Assembly: GCA_038210275.1 (NCBI GenBank)
Contig: JBBQWV010000018.1
Coordinates: 1-64,000, forward strand
Direction of reading: 5' to 3'
Source: PALSA-1296 sp038210275
Lineage (GTDB): Bacteria > Bacteroidota > Ignavibacteria > Palsa-1295
Length of the DNA stretch: 64,000 bases
Both the position numbers and the translations under genes were made by a program. The stretch's first letter is position 1, and the number at the start of each line of letters is the position of its first letter. The notes under the pieces are model-generated. The model had not been told where the DNA came from. It did no database searches and was given only the letters and a program-made list of their open reading frames with translations. Shown in pieces: positions 24,778 through 33,413 of the stretch.

Positions 24778-25179
24778 ATGGCATATTCAGATAAGGTTTT
24801 AGATCACTATTCGAATCCGCGTAATGTCGGAACGATGGACCCGAACGATCCGAATGTCGGAACGGGATTAGTTGGTGCACCGGAATGCGGTGACGTGATG
24901 CGTTTGCAGCTCAAGATCAGCGACGACGGCATCATCGAAGATGCGAAGTTCAAAACATTTGGCTGCGGAAGCGCCATTGCTTCAAGCTCTTTTGCAACGG
25001 AAGTGATCAAAGGACGCTCGATCGATGAAGCGTATGCGCTCAAGAATACGGAGATCGTGAAGGAATTGAATCTTCCTCCGGTAAAGATCCACTGTTCGGT
25101 TCTTGCCGAAGATGCGATCAAAGCAGCGATTTCGGATTACAAGAAAAAACATGCAGCGCTTGAAGCTGCGAATGCGTAA
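24778..25179 (+). CDS. iscU: Fe-S scaffold protein IscU
   Basis: A 133-residue scaffold. The three ligand cysteines are C37 (APECGDVM), C63 (TFGCGSAIASS) and C106 (KIHCSVLAEDA), with D39 after the first. The chaperone-binding LPPVK motif, recognised by HscA, is at about 99-103 as LPPVKIHC. Length is normal. It receives sulfur from IscS and passes clusters on with HscA/HscB. The start has an AAAGGATAAG-type ribosome site. Confidence 0.97.
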   Translation: MAYSDKVLDHYSNPRNVGTMDPNDPNVGTGLVGAPECGDVMRLQLKISDDGIIEDAKFKTFGCGSAIASSSFATEVIKGRSIDEAYALKNTEIVKELNLPPVKIHCSVLAEDAIKAAISDYKKKHAALEAANA

Positions 25180-25215
25180 ATTTTAGCTTAAATTAGCTTA
25201 AAGGAGAAGATAACT

Positions 25216-25623
25216 ATGTTAATGGAAAATGAAGTAATGACAGCTCCGTCTCTTGAAGAGACGACAGTTGAAAAGGCTTTTGCCAATATTGATGAAGAGA
25301 TCAACCTGACGGAAAAAGCTCGTACCGAGATCGCAAAGATCATGGCGGCGAATAATATTCCAGAAACCTACGGCTTGCGCGTCGGCGTCAAAGGCGGCGG
25401 ATGCTCGGGGCTTTCGTATTCGCTTGGCTTCGATAAAGAAGCGCATGAAGGCGATATGAAACTCACAATCGAAGGCGTAAATATTTTCGTTGATCCGAAA
25501 TCGCTCTTCTATTTATCAGGCACTCAACTTGATTATACTGACGGGTTGAACGGCAAAGGATTCGTCTTCAACAATCCAAACGCCAGCAAATCCTGCGGTT
25601 GTGGAAGTTCGTTCGGAGTATAA
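25216..25623 (+). CDS. iscA: A-type Fe-S carrier IscA
   Basis: A 135-residue A-type carrier with an N-terminal extension of about 27 residues. The cysteines are C63 (GGGCSGLSY), then C127 and C129 (KSCGCGSSF), the canonical GCSG...CGCG pattern. It carries clusters from IscU to targets. The start follows AAGGAGAAG. The gene is 36 bases after iscU, in the same operon. The extension MLMENEVMTAPSLEE could be shortened by initiating at an internal Met8. Confidence 0.95.
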   Translation: MLMENEVMTAPSLEETTVEKAFANIDEEINLTEKARTEIAKIMAANNIPETYGLRVGVKGGGCSGLSYSLGFDKEAHEGDMKLTIEGVNIFVDPKSLFYLSGTQLDYTDGLNGKGFVFNNPNASKSCGCGSSFGV

Positions 25624-25636
25624 TTTCGCATTTATA

Positions 25637-26233
25637 ATGCAGGACTTCTTTCTTACGCTCGGCGTAGAGCGGACATTTGGTTTTGATAACGCCGCTCTTG
25701 AGCGGCGTTTTCACGATTTACAGCGTAGCTCTCATCCGGATCGTTTTTCAGGAGAGCCTGCAGAAATTATTGATTCTGCACTTGATCGCTCAAGCGCGAT
25801 CAATGAAGCATACAGAACTCTTCGCAATCCATTACGCCGAACAAAGCATTTGCTTTCGCTCTATGGATATTCAGTTGAACAATCGAAGCAGGTTCCGATG
25901 GACTTGCTTGAACTGGTGATGAATGTTCAGGAGAAAGTGAGTGAAATTGAATTTGCAAATGAAGATGCAAAGTCTGGGATAATTAAAAGCATAGAACCGC
26001 TTCTCCGAGAAATGAACGGGCGCAAATCAATGATTGATAGTGAATGCGATAAACAACGTGGAGAATGGGATGCGATTCTTAACCATGCCGAACCAGGCGG
26101 TGAAATAAGTGAGGCAGAAAAAACAATTTTACAACGCATAGCAAGTGCTCTTGCTTCACGAGCATATATCATAACGTTGCTCGATTCTCTTACCGCTGCA
26201 AGTAAAGGGGATTCGATGGTGTTGAAACATTAA
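25637..26233 (+). CDS. hscB: Fe-S cochaperone HscB
   Basis: A 198-residue J-domain cochaperone. The HPD motif lies at 33-35 (SSHPDRFSG) after helix ALERRFHDLQ. NEAYRTLRNPLRRTKHLL matches the HscB linker, and the C-terminal three-helix bundle binds IscU. I chose ATG 25637 because an upstream in-frame start at 25601 would overlap iscA. HscB recruits IscU to HscA, encoded about 0.8 kb downstream. A repeat and gmhA intervene. Confidence 0.92.
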   Translation: MQDFFLTLGVERTFGFDNAALERRFHDLQRSSHPDRFSGEPAEIIDSALDRSSAINEAYRTLRNPLRRTKHLLSLYGYSVEQSKQVPMDLLELVMNVQEKVSEIEFANEDAKSGIIKSIEPLLREMNGRKSMIDSECDKQRGEWDAILNHAEPGGEISEAEKTILQRIASALASRAYIITLLDSLTAASKGDSMVLKH

Positions 26234-26352
26234 CTCTCGCCCACCATTGAAATGGTAGGCTATGTTGTTGTCATCCGCCAAAGACGGATTCTGGTAGTCG
26301 CCTTTGGCGACGGCAACAACTCCACCCACGGTTTCAACCGTGGGCGGAGTTC
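26230..26352. repeat. Nested hairpin repeat between hscB and gmhA
   Basis: The flank CGCCCACCATTGAAATGGT pairs locally. The middle GTTGTTGTCATCCGCC...GGCGACGGCAACAAC pairs over about 57 bases, and CCCACGGTTTCAACCGTGGG closes the right end. It begins right after the hscB stop. A third repeat type, distinct from the GTCATTGCGAG family. Confidence 0.72.
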
Positions 26353-26378
26353 GGAATGAAATATTAATTTGATTTTTT

Positions 26379-26969
26379 ATGCCCACAATAGATAACATTC
26401 AAGCATCTCTTCATCAGGCGCAAGATGCACTTGCGTTATTCTTGGCAGATAAAAATTCGCTTGCACAAATTGAGCAGTTCGTCGAATTGCTGACAAAGAC
26501 GTTCAACTCCGGTAATAAGATCTATTCAGCGGGCAATGGCGGAAGTCATTGTGATGCAATGCATTTTGCTGAAGAGTGGACGGGTCGTTATCGCAAAGAC
26601 CGCAAGCCGCTTCCGGCGCTTGCATTTGCTGATCCGTCGCATATGAGCTGCGTCTCGAATGATTACGGCTTCGAACATGTCTTCGAGAGAATGGTTGAGG
26701 CGTTCGGAGAAAAGGGAGATATATTCCTTGGCATCACTACTTCCGGCAATAGTAAGAATATTCTTCTTGCAGCCGAAGCAGCAAAGAAAAAAGGAATGCA
26801 CGTCGTCGGACTTTTGGGCAAGGATGGTGGACCAATGAAAGGACTATGCGACATTCCGATCATTGTACCGGGTGCAACGACAGACCGTATTCAGGAATTG
26901 CATATTAAGATCATTCACATCGTAATCGAATGTACTGAGCGAAATCTGTTTCCTGAGTTATACTCATAA
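26379..26969 (+). CDS. gmhA: Phosphoheptose isomerase GmhA
   Basis: A 196-residue SIS-domain protein matching sedoheptulose-7-phosphate isomerase. Seen are SAGNGGSHCDAMHFAEEW, FADPSHMSCVSNDYGFEHVF, FLGITTSGNSKNIL and IQELHIKIIHIVIE. It makes D-glycero-D-manno-heptose 7-phosphate for LPS, and this cell has a GT9 at 14500. The position between hscB and hscA of an ISC operon is unusual; a repeat element directly precedes it, which hints that it arrived by rearrangement. Confidence 0.93.
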   Translation: MPTIDNIQASLHQAQDALALFLADKNSLAQIEQFVELLTKTFNSGNKIYSAGNGGSHCDAMHFAEEWTGRYRKDRKPLPALAFADPSHMSCVSNDYGFEHVFERMVEAFGEKGDIFLGITTSGNSKNILLAAEAAKKKGMHVVGLLGKDGGPMKGLCDIPIIVPGATTDRIQELHIKIIHIVIECTERNLFPELYS

Positions 26970-27010
26970 ATTTTTTATTTTTTAATTTTGCATTTTTAAT
27001 TTCTAAACTC

Positions 27011-28900
27011 TTGCCACTTCAAATCACATTACCGGGGCAGAATATCGGCGGGAAAGTCGTCGGGATCGATCTTGGTACGACGAATTCTCTCGTTGCCTAC
27101 GTCGAGTTTGGTGAGGCGAAGGTTATACCCGGGCGCGATGGCGGTCTTGTGCCATCAGTTGTGACAATAGGCGATGATGGAAGTATTGTTGCTGTTGGAG
27201 TTGCTGCAAAACGTCGTGCGCTGATTGATGCAGGGCATACGGTATATTCTGTTAAGCGTTTGATGGGCAAATCATACTCCGATGTGAAGAAGGAATCGGG
27301 TATGCTTTCGTATAAGCTTGTTCCGAGAGAAGAAGGACTCGTTCGCATTAGCATAGGTGACAAAGAATACACTCCAATAGAACTTTCGAGTTTTGTTCTC
27401 AGCGAACTTAAAGAACGTGCTGAAAAATATTTTGAAGAACCGGTAACGAAAGCTGTCATTACTGTCCCTGCATATTTCAACGATGCACAACGCCAAGCAA
27501 CAAAAGATGCCGGACGTCTTGCGGGATTGGATGTACTTCGCATTATTAACGAGCCAACTGCAGCAGCGCTTGCGTACGGACTTGATAGAAAAAAGAATGG
27601 CATCTTCGCCATTTACGATTTTGGCGGCGGTACGTTTGATGTTTCAATTCTGAAACTCACCGACGGTGTATTTGAAGTACTTGCAACAAATGGTGATACA
27701 TATCTTGGCGGCGATGATATTGATAGGCGCTTAATGGAGCTGTTCCTTTCGCAGATCACAAGAGTTGAACCAAGTTTTATTCCGAGTGCTGAAGAACTTC
27801 AACTCGTAAGACTTGAAGCGGAGCGAGCGAAAATTACACTTTCGAATGCGCCTTCAGTAACGGTTGACATTTCAATTCCGAGTAAGAATATCGCATACAA
27901 GCGAAATTTTACTCATGCCGAACTTGACATGATCTCGCGTCCTGTATTGGAGCGGACAAAGAAACCGTGCTTGGATGCAATGAAGGATGCAGGTTTATCG
28001 CCGAAAGATATTGAAGAAGTTGTGCTCGTCGGCGGCTCAACGCGTATGCCTGCTGTAAAGGCTCTTGTACAGGAGTTGTTTCAACGCAAACCACATGACT
28101 CGCTAAATCCTGATGAGACGGTTGCTCTTGGCGCAGCGATTCAGGCAAATATTCTTTCCGGCGGCGCGAATGATATCTTATTACTTGATGTAACTCCGTT
28201 ATCGCTTGGTATCGAGACGATCGGCGGAATGATGAGCACAATTATTTCGCGCAACACTACTATTCCCACAAAGGCAAAAGAAAATTATACGACATTCGCC
28301 GATAACCAAACCGGTGTAGAGATCAATGTCTATCAAGGTGAACGTGACCAAGTCAAGGACAACCGACATCTTGCATCATTTACTCTGAAAGGCATTCCAC
28401 CGTTGCCTGCAGGGGCTGCAAAAGTCGAAGTAAATTTTCTTATCGATGCCGATGGTATTTTGCACGTAACTGCAAAAGAAGTTTATACAGGAATAGAAAC
28501 GCAGATTGAAGTGAAACCATCGTACGGTTTGACAGACGAAGAGATTGAGCGGATGCTTCGAGAGAGCATTAAATTTGCAAAAGAGGATATTGCCGTGCGC
28601 CGCCTTATCGAAACGAAGACAGAAGCCGAACGTGTTGTAGCCGCAACAGAGAAAGTGATGGGGCAGATTCGCAGAGGCGAGGTGAATATCTCTTCCGATA
28701 AGATGCAAACGCTCAATATAAACGGCATGATTGACGCACTTTATGCGGTGAAAAAATCTCTTAGCGGAGAAAATGCAAAAGAGCTTCAGGAAAATCTTGA
28801 TACTCTTGAGCATGTGACTGAGCCTCTTGCGCACGAAATTATGAATGCCTCCGTTTCACAGGCGTTAAGCGGGAAGGCATTAGAAGAAGTAGGATCGTAA
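27011..28900 (+). CDS. hscA: Fe-S Hsp70 chaperone HscA
   Basis: A 629-residue Hsp70 of the HscA type. It has an N-terminal ATPase domain (about 17-390) with GIDLGTTNSLVAYV, VTKAVITVPAYFNDAQRQAT, INEPTAAALAYGLD, IYDFGGGTFDVSIL and VVLVGGSTRMPAVK. The substrate domain follows with LLLDVTPLSLGIETIGG. The lid ends without the EEVD-like tail, as expected of HscA. It releases clusters from IscU with HscB. The likely start is TTG 27011, as no ATG lies nearby and the sequence upstream lacks a Shine-Dalgarno site. Confidence 0.95.
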   Translation: MPLQITLPGQNIGGKVVGIDLGTTNSLVAYVEFGEAKVIPGRDGGLVPSVVTIGDDGSIVAVGVAAKRRALIDAGHTVYSVKRLMGKSYSDVKKESGMLSYKLVPREEGLVRISIGDKEYTPIELSSFVLSELKERAEKYFEEPVTKAVITVPAYFNDAQRQATKDAGRLAGLDVLRIINEPTAAALAYGLDRKKNGIFAIYDFGGGTFDVSILKLTDGVFEVLATNGDTYLGGDDIDRRLMELFLSQITRVEPSFIPSAEELQLVRLEAERAKITLSNAPSVTVDISIPSKNIAYKRNFTHAELDMISRPVLERTKKPCLDAMKDAGLSPKDIEEVVLVGGSTRMPAVKALVQELFQRKPHDSLNPDETVALGAAIQANILSGGANDILLLDVTPLSLGIETIGGMMSTIISRNTTIPTKAKENYTTFADNQTGVEINVYQGERDQVKDNRHLASFTLKGIPPLPAGAAKVEVNFLIDADGILHVTAKEVYTGIETQIEVKPSYGLTDEEIERMLRESIKFAKEDIAVRRLIETKTEAERVVAATEKVMGQIRRGEVNISSDKMQTLNINGMIDALYAVKKSLSGENAKELQENLDTLEHVTEPLAHEIMNASVSQALSGKALEEVGS

Positions 28901-28918
28901 ATTTTATTAAGGAATATA

Positions 28919-29254
28919 TTGCCGACAATTACGTATTATCCGATGAATGTTACCTGCGAGGCTCTCGTAGGTGATAATATTTTAGAAGTAGCACTTGCCA
29001 ACGGTATTGACTTGCAGCATAACTGCGGCGGTGTCTGCGCCTGCTCGACCTGTCACGTCATTGTCAAGAAAGGGTTGAACTCATTGACCGAAATGTCCGA
29101 TGATGAAGGCGATCAACTTGATGAGGCAGAAGGCTTAACGCTCGATTCGCGCCTTGGATGTCAGTCAAAAATAACAGAAGACGTTGATCTGATCGTTGAA
29201 ATTCCGCAGCTTAACCCTGCAATAGCAAAACTTTTTCACGAAGGAGCGCATTAG
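28919..29254 (+). CDS. fdx: ISC [2Fe-2S] ferredoxin
   Basis: A 111-residue adrenodoxin-type ferredoxin. The ligands are C36, C42 and C45 (NCGGVCACSTC, Cx5Cx2C) and C81 (RLGCQSK). TTG 28919 follows AAGGAATATA, a usable ribosome site. It supplies electrons for cluster assembly on IscU. It lies 18 bases after hscA and 7 bases before iscX, so it is cotranscribed. Confidence 0.95.
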   Translation: MPTITYYPMNVTCEALVGDNILEVALANGIDLQHNCGGVCACSTCHVIVKKGLNSLTEMSDDEGDQLDEAEGLTLDSRLGCQSKITEDVDLIVEIPQLNPAIAKLFHEGAH

Positions 29255-29261
29255 AATACCT

Positions 29262-29471
29262 ATGACCTGGACTGATATAGAAGATATTGCTGAAGCCTTA
29301 CTTGCAGCTCAACCGGAAGTCGATCCATTGACGGTACGGTTTACACAATTGCGTGATTGGATCGCAGCGTTACCTGATTGGAGCGACGATATTCATCTCT
29401 CAAATGAAGCAAAGCTTGAAGCTGTGCAGATGGAATGGTACGAACTTTGGAAAGATGAACACGGAGGCTGA
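29262..29471 (+). CDS. iscX: IscX, small acidic Fe-S assembly protein
   Basis: A 69-residue acidic protein of the IscX/YfhJ family: MTWTDIEDIAEALLAAQPE, then VRFTQLRDWIAALPDWSDD and EAKLEAVQMEWYELWKDE. It is thought to modulate IscS. It is the usual last ISC gene. Its stop overlaps the next start (TGATG). Confidence 0.93.
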   Translation: MTWTDIEDIAEALLAAQPEVDPLTVRFTQLRDWIAALPDWSDDIHLSNEAKLEAVQMEWYELWKDEHGG

Positions 29472-30130
29472 TGGCAAGCATTAATACTCGCATACCACTT
29501 TTCCCGCTTGGTGTCGTATTATTTCCGACATCTCGTGTACCGCTTCATATTTTTGAAGATCGGTATAAGAAACTCTGCGAAGAGAGTTTGAAAAATCATT
29601 CGACTTTCGGCATTAATTATGTTGAAGAAGAAAAGCTTCACTCCATAGGCTGCACGGCACAAATCGCCGATGTAATCAAGCGTTATCCCGATGGCAAGCT
29701 TGATATTATTACCGAAGGTGTTCGCCGATATGAGATCGTCAAGTTCGAGCAGGGAGGAGATACTGATCTTGCTCATGCAACCGTGAGATGGATCGAAGAT
29801 GTAACCGAAGAACGCGACTTGGCTCTCGCCGACGAAACGATTGGGCTTTTTAATGAGTTGTGCGAGCTGGCATATAAAGGCACGATCGATACGCTTGATC
29901 CGTTGATGTGGCAGGGAAGCGATAAGCTTCCGTCATTTGCCATCGCGCAAAAATCGGGACTGGAAGCCGATCAGCGTCAGGCGTTGTTGTCAATCACCAG
30001 CGAAAACGAGAGGCTTGCGATCTTGAAGAATTTTTTGATTCAACTACTTCCAAGAGTGAAGGAAATTGAGACCGTGAATGATCTTATCCGAAACGACGGA
30101 TATATCGTTACCTGGAACAGGAAGAAATAA
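29471..30130 (+). CDS. LON substrate-binding domain protein
   Basis: A 219-residue stand-alone Lon N-terminal domain protein. The start IPLFPLGVVLFPTSRVPLHI is followed by FEDRYKKLCEESL, the family hallmark, then DGKLDIITEGVRRYEIVKFE and helical QRQALLSITSENERLAILKN. There are no ATPase or protease domains. It overlaps iscX by one base, so it is coupled to the ISC operon. A role in protein quality control of Fe-S clients is guesswork. Confidence 0.87.
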   Translation: MASINTRIPLFPLGVVLFPTSRVPLHIFEDRYKKLCEESLKNHSTFGINYVEEEKLHSIGCTAQIADVIKRYPDGKLDIITEGVRRYEIVKFEQGGDTDLAHATVRWIEDVTEERDLALADETIGLFNELCELAYKGTIDTLDPLMWQGSDKLPSFAIAQKSGLEADQRQALLSITSENERLAILKNFLIQLLPRVKEIETVNDLIRNDGYIVTWNRKK

Positions 30131-30135
30131 TGTCG

Positions 30136-30143
30136 TAAATTTG
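30136..30143 (+). promoter_or_regulatory. -7 box TAAATTTG for the small basic protein
   Basis: GTCGTAAATTTGCAG matches CG-TAnnTTTG-CA. It begins 5 bases after the LON gene stop and lies 31 bases before ATG 30174. Confidence 0.5.
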
Positions 30144-30173
30144 CAGATATTTTAATCATCATAACAAGAACCT

Positions 30174-30290
30174 ATGAATAAAAAAGGAAAAGTAGTCGCA
30201 AAGAAACATAAGAAAGCGGTCATCCGTGTGAAAGCAAAAGCGAAAGCCGCAAAAGAAGCCGCAAAGGGAAACAAGAAGAAGGCGAAGTAA
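30174..30290 (+). CDS. Small Lys-rich basic protein (38 residues)
   Basis: MNKKGKVVAKKHKKAV and a Lys/Ala-rich tail ending KGNKKKAK; about 45% Lys. It has its own -7 box upstream and a strong terminator just after, so it forms a complete transcription unit, which argues for a real gene. It may bind nucleic acid or ribosome; no homologue is recognised with confidence. Too short for routine gene finders. Confidence 0.6.
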   Translation: MNKKGKVVAKKHKKAVIRVKAKAKAAKEAAKGNKKKAK

Positions 30291-30310
30291 GAGCTTTTTT
30301 AGATCAAGCA

Positions 30311-30347
30311 ATGCGGCGGTCACAGTTTGTGCCCGTCGCATTTTTTG
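30311..30347 (+). terminator. Rho-independent terminator before folP
   Basis: ATGCGGCGGTCACA pairs with TGTGCCCGTCGCAT (12 of 14 positions plus G-U pairs), loop GTT, followed by TTTTTTG. The folP ATG is 7 bases after the T-run. Confidence 0.82.
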
Positions 30348-30353
30348 TTGAAT

Positions 30354-31205
30354 ATGAATATAAAAAAAATCGAACAGCTTCTTTCGGAGAAAAAGACGCT
30401 TGTAATGGGAGTGCTTAATGTCACGCCTGATTCATTTTCAGATGGCGGCGTATTTTTTAATGCCGAGGTTGCTGTGCGTCATGCAATCCAAATGCTTACC
30501 GAAGGCGCAGATGTTATAGATATTGGCGGGCAATCAACGCGTCCTCCCGGCAGTGCTTATGGCGATGGCGCTCCGCCTGTCAACGAGGATGAAGAACTTC
30601 GCAGGGTACTACCCGTTATTGATTATCTGATGATGGAGCATCCCGAAGCGATCATTTCCATTGATACGACAAAAGCAGAAGTGGCTCGCCGTGCCCTCGA
30701 TTCCGGCGCAACGATCATTAATGATGTCAGCGGTGCGACTGGGGATGAGAAGATGCTTGATGTTGCACAAGAGAAAGATGCACCTATCATTTTAATGCAT
30801 GGCTACGGTCCGCAATTTACAAAAGCAAAGATCGAAGAATATCATTATGACAATGTATCCGAAGAGGTTTTTCTGTGGTTAAGAAAGAGAATTGAACTTG
30901 CAAAGGAAAAGGGAATTAAGACTATTCTTGCCGATATTGGTTTTGGATTTGCTAAAAGAGCTGATGATAATATGACGCTACTTAGAGAGCATAATAAATT
31001 TACCGAGCTTGAAGTGCCGATGTTACTCGGAGTATCACGGAAATCAACGATTGGAAAGATTCTTGGCGGAGTTCTTCCATCCGAACGAGTCAATGGTAGT
31101 ATTGCCGCAGCAATCTACGGAGCAATGAACGGCGCAAAAATTATTCGCACCCATGACGTGAAGCAAACAGTAGAAGCTCTGAAAGTTATTGATGCCTTGC
31201 GATAA
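30354..31205 (+). CDS. folP: Dihydropteroate synthase FolP
   Basis: A 283-residue TIM-barrel enzyme joining pterin pyrophosphate and p-aminobenzoate in folate synthesis. Seen are MGVLNVTPDSFSDGG, VIDIGGQSTRPPGS, ISIDTTKAEVARRALDSGA, INDVSGATGD and LLGVSRKSTIG, with HDVKQT at the end. ATG 30354 is the only start giving a proper N-terminus. The preceding terminator leaves no room for a Shine-Dalgarno site, so translation initiation may be unusual or the T-run read through. Confidence 0.95.
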   Translation: MNIKKIEQLLSEKKTLVMGVLNVTPDSFSDGGVFFNAEVAVRHAIQMLTEGADVIDIGGQSTRPPGSAYGDGAPPVNEDEELRRVLPVIDYLMMEHPEAIISIDTTKAEVARRALDSGATIINDVSGATGDEKMLDVAQEKDAPIILMHGYGPQFTKAKIEEYHYDNVSEEVFLWLRKRIELAKEKGIKTILADIGFGFAKRADDNMTLLREHNKFTELEVPMLLGVSRKSTIGKILGGVLPSERVNGSIAAAIYGAMNGAKIIRTHDVKQTVEALKVIDALR

Positions 31206-31215
31206 CAACTCCAAA

Positions 31216-33117
31216 TTATTTTTGTACAACAATCATCTTCATCTCTGTTCTTCCATTCTGAGAGAGTTTGCAATAATATGTACCGTTCGGAAGATCATGA
31301 AGATCAAGAGAAGCCGAATTTGTTTCTTTTCCTGAAACGAATTGGCGGAAAGTCCGCACCACATTCCCCAAAACATTTATCAATTCGATCTGTGCAAATC
31401 CAGGCTCAGAAACAAAGAATGTAACTGTTGATGTCCTTTGTGCTGGGTTAGGGTAGATACTATTTATCTCTAAAGAAGATGAGCTATTTCCCTTAACGCC
31501 GGATTTTGTGGATTGTATTATCTCCTGCGGGAATTTATAAGCGCGGTAGCACCAAGCGCCGCGTTGAATGGAAAGTTGGAATGTTCTCTTGCCTTCGGGT
31601 GTGACTTCTACAGCTTCAGGAGAAGTATTAAGCCCCAGGCAGATAAATGTATTCCCGTCAGGTAATCGTTGTACGTTTCCTCCTGCCGGAGAATAGGGAA
31701 GATTTTTATATTGCCATACACTTGTTGCAGTGAAGTGCGTCTCATCGAGAGCATATTCCACTGCTCGTGATGATGGGATAACCGTGTCTTTCCCATTGAG
31801 ATGTACCGAATGAAAATTACCGTTATCCCACAAAGTAATATGCCCATTTGCAATGCGAGTCGGATTATGTTGATGTGAAAAGTGTAGGGTATCTCCAATG
31901 AACGCGAATTGGTTATGCTTCCCGCCCCAACTCCAGATTGTGCTTGCATCGGTTCTACTGATTTTCATAACTCTGTCCTGATGTCTGAGTGACGCAATAA
32001 TATTTCCATCGGTATCAAAAGCCGCAGTATTTATATGAACATAATCAACGAAGGAGGATGTAAGTTTTTCATGGGTAGCGTCGGTTATCTCCGTGTGATC
32101 CCAACTTCTCCATTGAAAAATAACATTTTTAGAACTGTCAATTTCTTGGATGATCGCTCCGGTTACCGTTGCTTTCACTTTCGCGCCTGAATCGGGAATA
32201 ACTTTCGTCATATCGACATATTCCGGATCAAAAGAAATAACGAGAGAATGATTATTCGGCAAGAGCCAGAAGTCATGATAATCAGTTGTGTACCCGTTAC
32301 CGCACTTATACTCATCCTGCAGTTTTCCATTCTTATCTACTCGCTCGATCTCACCGCAAGCAAATCCGCCATTCACAGTGGAGGTCTTTGCAAAATAGGA
32401 GAAGGTATTATCAGGCAAGACTTTGAAATTTTCGCATCCCTTTGGTACATTCTGGAAATACGAAACACCCCCGGAATTATCCAGCATCGAAATAACAGAA
32501 TACGTACCCATGAAAAGATCCTCAGCAGTAAAAAATACATTTCCTGCAGAGGGGCTATTGACTGAATCAATAGAAAGATAAATTGGCAAGGAATCTATAG
32601 GCCAGCATTCATGGGTATCCCCATCACCATTATTTGAAGACTTTAGGAGTTGTTCAAATTCATCACGTTCTCTGTTCTGAATTTCGAGAAGCGCATGATC
32701 TCGTGCAGATTCAGTCATTGATGTCGTTTGAAAACTATAACTCATCGGCGCGTTCATCACATCTTCCGGATAGGTAAACTTCACAGCAACCTTTTCATTG
32801 AGAGTAAACGGATTGTTCGGTTTAAAAATGATCGTCCGGTTATCGTCCGAGATCAAAATTTTTCCTGTATGAACACCGCTTTGGGATCCAATAACTGTAA
32901 AGGAAAAATCTGATGCACTATGAAGACGTACTATATCTCCTATCGGTCGGATGATAAGCGTTGTTTTTGAAGGAACATAAATATCACCGTCTTTGGGTGA
33001 TAGATATATAGCCGCAGTTTTATTGCAGGTAGAATTTAGAATAGCATTCTGTGAAAATGCAACGGAAACCTGTATAATAAAAAAAACAAGAAATAAAGCG
33101 ATGTGGTGTCGTTTCAT
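31216..33117 (-). CDS. T9SS arylsulfotransferase-like protein, copy 1
   Basis: A 633-residue secreted protein. It has a signal peptide (1-23), an Ig-like N-terminal part (LSPKDGDIYVPSKTTLII), and a six-bladed ASST-like propeller: DYHDFWLLPNNHSLVI, IIQEIDSSKNVIFQWRSWDH, IWSWGGKHNQFAFIGDTLHF and GHITLWDNGN. The T9SS sorting domain starts IYPNPAQRTSTVTF. The ASST (Arylsulfotran_2-like) call is by these motifs. Last of three tandem paralogues. Possibly a sulfotransferase or only a propeller binding protein; the catalytic His cannot be assigned by eye. Confidence 0.82.
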   Translation of the reverse strand: MKRHHIALFLVFFIIQVSVAFSQNAILNSTCNKTAAIYLSPKDGDIYVPSKTTLIIRPIGDIVRLHSASDFSFTVIGSQSGVHTGKILISDDNRTIIFKPNNPFTLNEKVAVKFTYPEDVMNAPMSYSFQTTSMTESARDHALLEIQNRERDEFEQLLKSSNNGDGDTHECWPIDSLPIYLSIDSVNSPSAGNVFFTAEDLFMGTYSVISMLDNSGGVSYFQNVPKGCENFKVLPDNTFSYFAKTSTVNGGFACGEIERVDKNGKLQDEYKCGNGYTTDYHDFWLLPNNHSLVISFDPEYVDMTKVIPDSGAKVKATVTGAIIQEIDSSKNVIFQWRSWDHTEITDATHEKLTSSFVDYVHINTAAFDTDGNIIASLRHQDRVMKISRTDASTIWSWGGKHNQFAFIGDTLHFSHQHNPTRIANGHITLWDNGNFHSVHLNGKDTVIPSSRAVEYALDETHFTATSVWQYKNLPYSPAGGNVQRLPDGNTFICLGLNTSPEAVEVTPEGKRTFQLSIQRGAWCYRAYKFPQEIIQSTKSGVKGNSSSSLEINSIYPNPAQRTSTVTFFVSEPGFAQIELINVLGNVVRTFRQFVSGKETNSASLDLHDLPNGTYYCKLSQNGRTEMKMIVVQK

Positions 33118-33330
33118 TTTTTTTTACCCCCTGTGTGTGTGGTGACAGCAACTCAAAGTTCTGAAGTAAAACCAACGACTACCTCCTGAACTTAGTTCAC
33201 CTAAAAATCAGCAAGTAGTAACTCAGTGTGATTGACATTTTGTAGGAGATAAAATTCAGTGTTGGCGAATGGGCGTATGAAGAATCTCCTCATAGTTTGT
33301 AGCCCCAAAGTCTCTGCAACAATGAGGGGA

Positions 33331-33377
33331 TTCCTCACATCGTTTTTTATGCTTTGCATAAAAAACGATGTGAGGAA
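33331..33377. repeat. Perfect 22-bp-stem hairpin
   Basis: TTCCTCACATCGTTTTTTAT and GC pair exactly with the mirrored sequence around a TTT loop, ending GATGTGAGGAATGACA. The AATGACA tail and upstream GAAGAATC word suggest kinship with the GTCATT repeats. It lies between two ASST-like genes and may terminate the upstream transcript or separate expression. Confidence 0.8.
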
Positions 33378-33413
33378 TGACATATAATTTGCTTCTTCTG
33401 ATCGCAGCCCTAA

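Noticed and set aside
27097..27612. A 171-codon open frame antisense to hscA
   Set aside because: The sense strand encodes conserved Hsp70 motifs throughout; the reverse frame has no recognisable features.
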